Of a DNA stretch of 64,000 nucleotides, positions 57,831-64,000 are shown piece by piece (positions within the stretch are counted from its first letter, which is position 1; the number at the start of each line of letters is the position of its first letter). The notes under the pieces are model-generated. The model was given only the letters and a program-made list of their open reading frames with translations. It had not been told where the DNA came from and searched no databases. Made by a program: the position numbers and the translations under genes. The stretch spans positions 102,042 to 166,041 of the forward strand of contig JAYFNT010000024.1 in the NCBI GenBank assembly GCA_034933285.1, written 5' to 3'. This stretch comes from RPRC01 sp034933285. GTDB lineage: Bacteria; Desulfobacterota; Desulfuromonadia; Geobacterales; Geobacteraceae.

Positions 57831-59045
57831 TCAAACGATACTCACTATTTCACCATTGTAACCGCCACGGTATGCATTCTCTTTTATGATGCCTTCGTGC
57901 GCAATTGCAGTTATAATCAGTATGGCATCTTTTTCTATTAATCCAATCTTTTCATCCGATTCGACAGCTTTTCCATTCACTTGCACTGAGCTCTGCTTGA
58001 ACGGGTTCATATCGATAAAGCCTGCCAAATTACAATCCTTCAAACCTGCGGACTCATAAAGGTAAAGAAACTCTCTGCCAACGCCCCAAACGTAAACCGG
58101 GCGCTGGGAGTCTCTTATCTTTCGAATTTTGTCACGCCTCTTTTCCAAACGTGCTGTTTCCGTTTCAACATAGTGTTTCATGGTGTTTGGCAAACTTGAA
58201 CGCACCGCGTGTGCCTTCACGCAATCAGCCTGTACTTGGTACCGGAACGATGCGGATAGACTCGGCATGACCATTTTTTCTCCCATGATCGGATGCGAGC
58301 TCTGCCGGAAATCAACCAATTCGAAGCCATGGAGTGAAGCTAAGTGCGACAACCCATGAATATCGAAATGCTGAATATGTTCCCTCATTAAAAGCCAGTA
58401 GAAGTCGTAAAAATAAAATTCAGGATAACGTGAAGCGTCCGGAACCCCGATACAAAGAACGCCACCAGGCTTTAAGACCCTTCCAGCTTCTCTGAACGCC
58501 TTCCATGGATGCACCAGGTGTTCCATAACCTGTTCAATCACGAGTGCGTCAAAGCAACAGTCCGCAAACGGCAGTTGTTCCGCGTTGCCCAATTCGACAA
58601 CATATTGCTTTTCGCAGGCACGATCCACATAAGCTTCGGCCGTGTCCACGCCGAACAAGCTGGTAAACCCCTTCTGTTTCAGGAAATCGAGAAACCCACC
58701 CACTGCGCAACCGACATCCAGTACGGACCCGTTTTGATTCAGCTGCGGGGCAAGCATTTCATACAAATCCAGGTAACGGCCCCGCGTGTAGAGACCGGTA
58801 CTGCCCGGAAGGTCGCCGTCCTTTACCACGGAGTTCAGATTTGCCGGGGCATATTCGTTGTTGTAGTAATCGTCAAGCCCGGTGATTTCACCAGGAGACA
58901 AAACATTAAAAGCATGTCCGCATGTCGTACAGGAATTTAATCTCACCGTAGGGTAAAGCTTAGAGTTATCTATATTGCCACAGCCAAGGGAAAGGATCGA
59001 TTCCGCAGACGAACAACCACATACGGGGCAGGGGAATTCAGACAT
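57831..59045 (-). CDS. Class I SAM methyltransferase with zinc-finger N-terminus
   Basis: 404 aa from ATG 59045 (in-frame ATG 27 bases upstream overlaps the neighbour more). N-terminal Cys set CPVCGCSS plus NSCTTCGHAF is the putative zinc-binding domain of sugar C-methyltransferases; the SAM site is VLDVGCAVGGFLDFL; the C-terminal third (VYVWGVGREFLYLYESAGL) is the associated C-methyltransferase C-terminal domain. Likely modifies a nucleotide sugar or glycan. Overlaps the GT4 gene. Confidence 0.8.
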   Translation of the reverse strand: MSEFPCPVCGCSSAESILSLGCGNIDNSKLYPTVRLNSCTTCGHAFNVLSPGEITGLDDYYNNEYAPANLNSVVKDGDLPGSTGLYTRGRYLDLYEMLAPQLNQNGSVLDVGCAVGGFLDFLKQKGFTSLFGVDTAEAYVDRACEKQYVVELGNAEQLPFADCCFDALVIEQVMEHLVHPWKAFREAGRVLKPGGVLCIGVPDASRYPEFYFYDFYWLLMREHIQHFDIHGLSHLASLHGFELVDFRQSSHPIMGEKMVMPSLSASFRYQVQADCVKAHAVRSSLPNTMKHYVETETARLEKRRDKIRKIRDSQRPVYVWGVGREFLYLYESAGLKDCNLAGFIDMNPFKQSSVQVNGKAVESDEKIGLIEKDAILIITAIAHEGIIKENAYRGGYNGEIVSIV

Positions 59046-60354
59046 TGTACTGGATATCTCCGTTCGTTTCAAAATGTTTCAGCTTATCCACCCAAATCTT
59101 CAACTGATGATTTTCACTGAAATAGGAATAATAGTGAAAAACCGAGCCCTTGGTTCTCTCGAACAATCCCGGGAGAGAATATTTATCCATCGTGCCCAGA
59201 TGTTTGCCGTTTGTGAATATCTCCGGATGCCTCTGGATGGCAAGGAACCATTCGTCTGGTGTACGGCCGAATATTTCACCAAAGGGTATACTCGCCTTTT
59301 CCGATGTTTGAAGCGTATGATAGTGGATATTGAACGCATCTATCATTTTTTCCACTGCAAAACAGCAGCGTACGGCTTTGGCTGCATCAAGAGCAATTCT
59401 CCGCCGTTCCCCCGGATTATTTGCCAGGGATTCGATGGCAGCACCAAGTTCTTCCGGATTTTTTACTATAAGACCTGTCTTTCCATGGGTGACCAGACAA
59501 CTCTCGGCAGGATTATTGAATACTACCGGTACGACTGCCATTGCCATGGCCTCAAGCAAGGCGTTTTCCGAAGTGCCGTAGTGCCGTGGGTTGAGAATGT
59601 ACGGCATCACGTTAATACTGGCAAGTTCTGAAGCAACATCGGTCGTATACCCGGAGAATTCCAGCATGCCGGGTCTGCCGGCCTGGCTGCACTGCTTTTC
59701 CAGAGTGCTCCGGTTAGTGATGTCCCCGATCATGCGAACCCTGAAGCCTGGAATTCGGACTGCTGCAAGAAACTCGACATAGCGCGGATGAAGCTTTGCA
59801 AAGTTCAGGCTTCCCAGATATCCGGCTACAAGCGACTCGTCAGTCCGGCGCTCCGGCAAATCAAGCCCTTCGAACCCGCCTGCACTGTGAACCACGTCCA
59901 GTTGGCTTCTGGACATCGAGGACAACTGAAGCACTTCCTCAGTCCCATAGGAACAGGGCGTCGTAAAGATGCAGCGATGCGCCGACTCCATCAGACGTCT
60001 TGGGATGATGGGTGTATGGAGCCCGGAAATATGGTTCCAAACCAACAGACGCATCCGCGGCAGCGGCCCACCGCAAAGCGCAGCAATGGATGCCGGATGC
60101 CCCCACCATTCGAGTTGGACAATGTCGGCATGTTGAATCAGCTCGACAAAATGTCCATGGCTTGGAGCCACAACGACCTCGCAGCCATGGGCGACGATTT
60201 TTTCAAGGAACTGGGCCTTTTCCGGCTTCTCCAGGCAGACAATGGAATGCTTGATTCGCGGATCAACAGAAGAACGTGAAACGAGGCCGCAAAGCGCCTT
60301 GCCAATCCCGCCGCCAAGGTGGGCGGTTATGTGAAGGACGTTGATAGTTTTCAT
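59038..60354 (-). CDS. GT4-like glycosyltransferase
   Basis: 438 aa. GT-B fold: N-terminal NVLHITAHLGGGIGKALCGL, and C-terminal YGTSENALLEAMAMAVVPVV with NPAESCLVTHGKTGLIV, the donor-binding E-x7-E region. An extra ~80-residue C-terminal part (TSEKASIPFGEIFG and beyond) is unassigned. Lies between the radical SAM and methyltransferase genes, all overlapping or adjacent, so one transcript. Confidence 0.85.
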   Translation of the reverse strand: MKTINVLHITAHLGGGIGKALCGLVSRSSVDPRIKHSIVCLEKPEKAQFLEKIVAHGCEVVVAPSHGHFVELIQHADIVQLEWWGHPASIAALCGGPLPRMRLLVWNHISGLHTPIIPRRLMESAHRCIFTTPCSYGTEEVLQLSSMSRSQLDVVHSAGGFEGLDLPERRTDESLVAGYLGSLNFAKLHPRYVEFLAAVRIPGFRVRMIGDITNRSTLEKQCSQAGRPGMLEFSGYTTDVASELASINVMPYILNPRHYGTSENALLEAMAMAVVPVVFNNPAESCLVTHGKTGLIVKNPEELGAAIESLANNPGERRRIALDAAKAVRCCFAVEKMIDAFNIHYHTLQTSEKASIPFGEIFGRTPDEWFLAIQRHPEIFTNGKHLGTMDKYSLPGLFERTKGSVFHYYSYFSENHQLKIWVDKLKHFETNGDIQYNV

Positions 60355-61391
60355 CAGCGGATAGTTTCAAACCTTTTCAGCAGCATTTCCGCATAGGGAT
60401 CGATGTTGTCCGGCTGGCAATGTGTGAGTTGGCCGCATACTCCGCACACCGAATCTTCTTTCCGTTTGCCGCGCAAATGGTTTATTCTGTATCGCAACAA
60501 TCGTTCACCGTTCCATATGTCCTTCAAACTTTCGTTACGCACATCGCCCACAATCAGTTTCCGGGACCAATCAAGAAAACAGAGACTGACCGTGCCATCC
60601 GAATTGACTGAAAGCGAATAGAAGATATAAGGGCAGGTCATGACCTCTTTGATCGGCTGGTCATAGATCCCTTTGCTGATGGAAATCCCGAGCAGGTTTT
60701 CAACATCGAATTCCGGCCAGCATGGCGCCACGTTTTCTATGAATATCCGGTCGGCATAGTTGCCAAAAATTGAATAAAATCGCGCCTTATCATCCTCGCT
60801 GAGGAAGTCTCCGGCAATCTTTATGCAAATTTCACAAGAGCCTTTCATTTCATAGAGACGGCGGATACTATCAACGTATTTTTCAAAATCCACCTTTACT
60901 CCGGTAAAACTCAGGAACTGGTCACTGGACAGCCCGTCAACTGAAATATTTATCCTGTCAATCCCGGCATCCAGTGCCGGCTTTATTCTTTCCAGTTGCA
61001 GCAGTGATCCGTTTGTGGTCGTGTCGATGAACCGTGCAACGCCGTTTTCTTTGGCATAGCGAACCATTTCAGCAAAATTACTGTTCAGAAACGGTTCTCC
61101 ATCCTTGTAAAGCCGCAATACCTTGAGAGGCTCGCCGAATTCCTTCAAGTCACCAATAACCTTCTTGTAAAGGCTAAGATCCATGGCGCCCTGCCAGCGA
61201 CCGGTTTTGCGAATCAGATCCGCATCGCCATTCGGGCAAAACTTGCATTTGAAATTGCATGCACTTGACGGGTCCACGAAAAGCACCATCGGGGTAGCCA
61301 AAGGTATTACGGTTTCAAGTTTTGTCCTGTTTTCCTGATTTATTCGAGGCTTGATAGAAGCTTTCAATTTCATGTCCATTCCTGTTGTCAA
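60354..61391 (-). CDS. Radical SAM/SPASM protein in polysaccharide cluster
   Basis: 345 aa. Radical SAM cluster CNFKCKFCPNG near residue 47; SPASM-type C-terminal cysteines (SLCFLDWSRKL, VCGVCGQLTHC). The start overlaps the end of the epimerase gene by four bases, the stop touches the GT4 start. Function unknown; within a glycan locus it may modify a sugar or peptide attached to it. Confidence 0.82.
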   Translation of the reverse strand: MTTGMDMKLKASIKPRINQENRTKLETVIPLATPMVLFVDPSSACNFKCKFCPNGDADLIRKTGRWQGAMDLSLYKKVIGDLKEFGEPLKVLRLYKDGEPFLNSNFAEMVRYAKENGVARFIDTTTNGSLLQLERIKPALDAGIDRINISVDGLSSDQFLSFTGVKVDFEKYVDSIRRLYEMKGSCEICIKIAGDFLSEDDKARFYSIFGNYADRIFIENVAPCWPEFDVENLLGISISKGIYDQPIKEVMTCPYIFYSLSVNSDGTVSLCFLDWSRKLIVGDVRNESLKDIWNGERLLRYRINHLRGKRKEDSVCGVCGQLTHCQPDNIDPYAEMLLKRFETIR

Positions 61392-62239
61392 TTAAACTTC
61401 TGACGCAACAACCGATTCAATTTCCGGTCATCCCCCCAAAAAGCCATCGGCTCATAATCGAGATAGGGATAGAACCCGAGATTCAGCTTAATGGATGCGT
61501 TTCGGCTTGCCACCCTCTCTTCGACCAGTCGTCGAACCGAAATCGGCGTCCCACTGCAGACATTAACAATACCATCGAAGTCAGACAATTCCATCAGACT
61601 CACCAGGTAAGATGCGGCCGTTTCGACCGGCAGATAATCCCGCAACTGCTCTCCGCCAGACATGTTGAATTCCGTATCTCCCCGCTCAATTGCCCGGTCG
61701 AGTTGCGGAAGCAGACTGTTATGGTGCTGACCTTCGCCATACATGTAAAACATGCGTGTCCATTGCATACAGTACGGGTATTCCTGCTGCAATGCCTGCA
61801 GATACCTTCGCAGGCTGTCTTTTGCAAGACCGTATGCCGTTACCGGATTGGGTGTCAATTCTTCATGAAGACATCCATTCTGCAATCCGTACTCAAAACA
61901 CGTGCCTGCAACGAGTAAATGTTTCAATCCCGACTGAATAAGTCCTTTGAGGAAAAAGTAATCCGCCGGGAGAGTCACTTCGATGTTTGCAAATGATTTG
62001 TAATGGGGCAATTCAGGCCAGGGGAGGTGAATCATTGCATCGGCATGTCCAAACAGCAGGCTGTCCAAGGAAGGATCATGTATGTCGCATGGGATAAAAT
62101 TGACTGAATCTCTCCAGGGCATTTCCGCCAACCGCTCGATTCTTCGCGCAACAGCAGTAACCTTGTATCCTTTTCTCAGCAGATGTGAGACAACATGCCT
62201 GCCTAGAAAGCCGGTAGCGCCGGTAACTAATACATTCAA
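61388..62239 (-). CDS. NAD-dependent epimerase/dehydratase (extended SDR)
   Basis: 283 aa. Rossmann start NVLVTGATGFLGRHVVSHLL; catalytic motif in the YGLAKDSL segment (NPVTAYGLAKDSLRRYLQAL) fits YxxxK. Shaped like RmlD/WbiB-type 4-reductases or epimerases acting on dTDP-sugars; it follows the RfbC-like gene on the same strand, which would supply its substrate. Exact reaction is not certain. Confidence 0.82.
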   Translation of the reverse strand: MNVLVTGATGFLGRHVVSHLLRKGYKVTAVARRIERLAEMPWRDSVNFIPCDIHDPSLDSLLFGHADAMIHLPWPELPHYKSFANIEVTLPADYFFLKGLIQSGLKHLLVAGTCFEYGLQNGCLHEELTPNPVTAYGLAKDSLRRYLQALQQEYPYCMQWTRMFYMYGEGQHHNSLLPQLDRAIERGDTEFNMSGGEQLRDYLPVETAASYLVSLMELSDFDGIVNVCSGTPISVRRLVEERVASRNASIKLNLGFYPYLDYEPMAFWGDDRKLNRLLRQKFN

Positions 62240-62254
62240 CCAAAGCTCCTTTTA

Positions 62255-62812
62255 TCAAAATGGGGAGACAAAATCCTGCATTCTCGGAAAAGAACCGTCT
62301 CTCGGCGAGATCAAGGGATTTGTATTTGGCCATGCGATACCGGCAGAGTTCCAAAGAATTCCAGTGTCGTGAGTAGGTGCATATACACTTGAAACCTTGT
62401 AATGCATGACCGCAATGCCGCTTGAAACATAGAAGCCGTGTGCACAGCCTCGCGGAATATACAACATGTTGTTATTTTCGGCAGATAACTCTGTAATCAC
62501 ATGTTGGCCATATGTTGGCGAAGCCTTTCGCAAATCCACCACCACATCCAATACTCTGCCGGAGGTTATATATACCAGCTTTTCATGGTCATGGGGAGGC
62601 ATCTGGAAATGAAGACCTCGCAAAACGTTATTATGTGATACAGAATAATATTCTTCCTTCCATTCCGTATTCAAGCCGTGTCTTGAAAACATTTCATCAT
62701 GATATGTCTTGATGAACATTCCCCGCTCGTCACTCAACACACGAGGCAGAATTATACAACATCCGTGAATTTTGGTCGCATCTATATGCATGACCTCTAT
62801 TGGCTCCACCAT
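62255..62812 (-). CDS. rfbC: dTDP-4-dehydrorhamnose 3,5-epimerase family (RfbC/RmlC-like)
   Basis: 185 aa from ATG 62812; ATG 62791 (MHIDATKIHG) fits the usual family start better but has no good ribosome site. Cupin signature LSDERGMFIKTYHDEMFSRH, LRGLHFQMPPHDHEKLVYIT, GRVLDVVVDLRKASPTYGQ and IPRGCAHGFYV with the catalytic His. Family members make 6-deoxy-hexose precursors, and some are 3- or 5-only epimerases. First gene of the sugar operon. Confidence 0.87.
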   Translation of the reverse strand: MVEPIEVMHIDATKIHGCCIILPRVLSDERGMFIKTYHDEMFSRHGLNTEWKEEYYSVSHNNVLRGLHFQMPPHDHEKLVYITSGRVLDVVVDLRKASPTYGQHVITELSAENNNMLYIPRGCAHGFYVSSGIAVMHYKVSSVYAPTHDTGILWNSAGIAWPNTNPLISPRDGSFPRMQDFVSPF

Positions 62813-62879
62813 GGGAAAATTAATCGTAAGGTTTTTATACCGACAGTAGCTCACTTTTGTCAATTTATTATACTGGGCC

Positions 62880-62945
62880 GTCAAGAAAAAGGTGGCCCGG
62901 GGGCATTCTTGCCTTTGTGCATTAGAAGCTGTCCCTCTACACTTG
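62880..62945 (+). mobile_element. Orphan end of RAYT transposon
   Basis: GGTGGCCCGGGGGCATTCTT to CTTGAAGACC aligns with the left end of the RAYT unit (30253-30315: GGTGCCCCGGGGACGTTCTT to CCTGAAGATC), roughly three quarters identical. It includes the REP-like tip and the last codons of the transposase. No transposase body follows. Confidence 0.6.
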
Positions 62946-63275
62946 AAGACCTTCTTGATTAATTCCCGGAAGAGGCAGGTAGATTCTACACGAAAGTGCG
63001 CCATATGATGCAAAAGCAGGACATGATGGGATTTTTGGGAAGTGTTTGAAGTGCGACCAAAAAACACACGGAAAGAAGCCACCATGTCCTACAGCCATAT
63101 TTCCAAAAAAGAGCAATATGTCTCAGCCATATGAAATTGGCTGGTTTCAGCCTACGGGCTCCCACAGTTTCAGCTGCCTTTGCCAACAAAAGATGAGCCA
63201 CTAAAAAACAGGGTTTATAATTGTCGTCCAGCGGAAAATAGTTGTCGTTAATCGCCCAAGGTGATTGCTGGCATA
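62946..63275. other. Mobile-element debris with no intact gene
   Basis: Follows the orphan RAYT end. A frame at 63088 begins MSYSHISKKEQYVSAI and stops, like a transposase N-terminus; the opposite strand holds open but unrecognisable frames. Nothing intact. Confidence 0.35.
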
Positions 63276-63629
63276 CTATTTTATAGGCTTCTTAGCAACT
63301 ATTGCGGATTTGATTCCGTCATAGGTTGCAACGCTAATTATTTTTTTCTGTTTCAATTGGCTTTTCCTGGCATAGGGACGACCAGCGATAATTTTCTTCA
63401 CATCCTCATCCTTAAGCCCTGGAAGCGCCTTCAGTTGATCAGCTGTGGCAGTGTTGATGTCGAGAAGGTTTTCCTGTGCCGGGAATGTCTTTTTTTTCGC
63501 TTTTTTCTTTTCCAGTATTTTAACCGGTGAAGTTGTCTCAGTGCTTGTGTCCGACGCCGCATAAGAGAACGAAGCCATGCATACAACCGTCAGAATTCCA
63601 AAAACCAGCCTATACATTCTTCTGCGCAT
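63276..63629 (-). CDS. Secreted helix-hairpin-helix protein (ComEA-like)
   Basis: 117 aa. Signal peptide MRRRMYRLVFGILTVVCMAS to FSYAAS, a Lys-rich spacer, then LLDINTATADQLKALPGLKD, the ComEA-type HhH start, and KKIIAGRPYARKSQLKQKKI. Binds DNA, presumably in the periplasm; may serve natural DNA uptake. No other competence genes nearby. Own promoter upstream. Confidence 0.88.
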   Translation of the reverse strand: MRRRMYRLVFGILTVVCMASFSYAASDTSTETTSPVKILEKKKAKKKTFPAQENLLDINTATADQLKALPGLKDEDVKKIIAGRPYARKSQLKQKKIISVATYDGIKSAIVAKKPIK

Positions 63630-63658
63630 ACCGCACCTCCGTTAGTTTAATATCACTA

Positions 63659-63688
63659 ATACTAGCTAATGTTTATTATTTCTGTCAA
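63659..63688 (-). promoter_or_regulatory. Promoter of ComEA-like gene
   Basis: Minus strand TTGACA (63683-63688), 18 bases, TAGTAT (63659-63664); ribosome site CGGAGG follows before the ATG at 63629. Confidence 0.65.
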
Positions 63689-63860
63689 GAGGTTTTCTTA
63701 TTCTGATCGTCTTGGTTTGAACAAAATGGTCCTTTATAAGCATAAAGGGAGATAAATAGGTATGGAGGCACGCTAAATGGAAGTAGGCAGGACTTGCATA
63801 GGGGCGTGTGAACCAGTCCATATGAAGCAACATAAGATGGAAACAGGCATCTGAAACGGC

Positions 63861-63894
63861 AAAGCCCCGCTTCTCATAAGAGAAGCGGGGCTTT
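63861..63894 (-). terminator. rRNA operon terminator
   Basis: Perfect 15-bp stem AAAGCCCCGCTTCTC / GAGAAGCGGGGCTTT with loop ATAA, directly downstream of the 5S gene on the minus strand. Confidence 0.9.
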
Positions 63895-63903
63895 GTTGAA
63901 AGA

Positions 63904-64000
<97 letters not shown>

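Overview
The window is a high-GC stretch of a Gram-negative, anaerobic bacterium, most likely a member of the Desulfuromonadota (Geobacter-like). The grounds are a haem gene order I know from Geobacter (cobA/hemD fusion, hemC, hemA, ccsA, precorrin-2 dehydrogenase), a periplasmic dihaem cytochrome, several radical SAM enzymes, a complex I-like [NiFe] hydrogenase and an encapsulated ferritin. All assignments come from reading sequence and translations; no database search was run.

Region by region. 1-8.2 kb: a minus-strand operon for a membrane-bound group 4 [NiFe] hydrogenase built like complex I (NuoM-, L-, N-, J-, K-, A-, B-, C-, D- and H-like), with all four Ni-binding cysteines. It is preceded at 8.2-8.8 kb by a promoter, a structured leader with a possible Arg-rich leader peptide, a YezD-like small gene and a terminator. 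8.9-9.9 kb: hemB. 10.3-13.7 kb: a regulatory patch (GNAT-histidine kinase fusion, receiver-only protein, winged-helix-like protein, XRE regulator). 13.7-19.4 kb: the haem/sirohaem operon plus cytochrome c assembly gene ccsA. 19.6-21.7 kb: a membrane protein, tRNA-Arg(TCG) and ferritin. 21.8-26.3 kb: cysE, mnmA, mtaB, a toxin-antitoxin locus whose toxin is broken by an in-frame TGA, and ttcA. 26.5-30.2 kb: a TetR regulator and the flavin oxidoreductase it probably controls through two nearly identical operators, then a YHS protein. 30.2-31.4 kb: a REP-type (RAYT) transposase unit. 31.4-39.3 kb: outer-membrane barrel, priA, small Cys proteins, dihaem cytochrome, L,D-transpeptidase. 39.3-43.4 kb: a compact LolA/dehydratase/KAS/KAS/ketoreductase cluster resembling part of an aryl-polyene pathway. 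43.6-47.1 kb: NUDT9-like hydrolase, membrane protein, ECF sigma/anti-sigma operon with DUF3106. 47.3-48.7 kb: encapsulin shell and ferritin-like cargo. 48.9-53.9 kb: radical SAM/SPASM maturase, pabB-pabC fusion, TIGR02757 protein, dtd. 53.9-62.8 kb: a surface-polysaccharide cluster, partly AT-rich and probably acquired. 62.8-64 kb: transposon debris, a helix-hairpin-helix secreted protein and the 3' part of a 5S rRNA from an rRNA operon lying beyond the right edge.

Main points of interest: the hydrogenase that keeps the NuoA subunit and has an unusual leader; the encapsulin nanocompartment with a clear promoter; the GNAT-kinase fusion; a ~141-bp dispersed palindromic element present twice in opposite orientation; a RAYT transposon with an orphan end 32 kb away; a probably leaderless, self-repressed TetR gene; and several small lesions or odd starts (RelE nonsense codon, CTG start of a sigma factor, decayed hemC 5' duplication).
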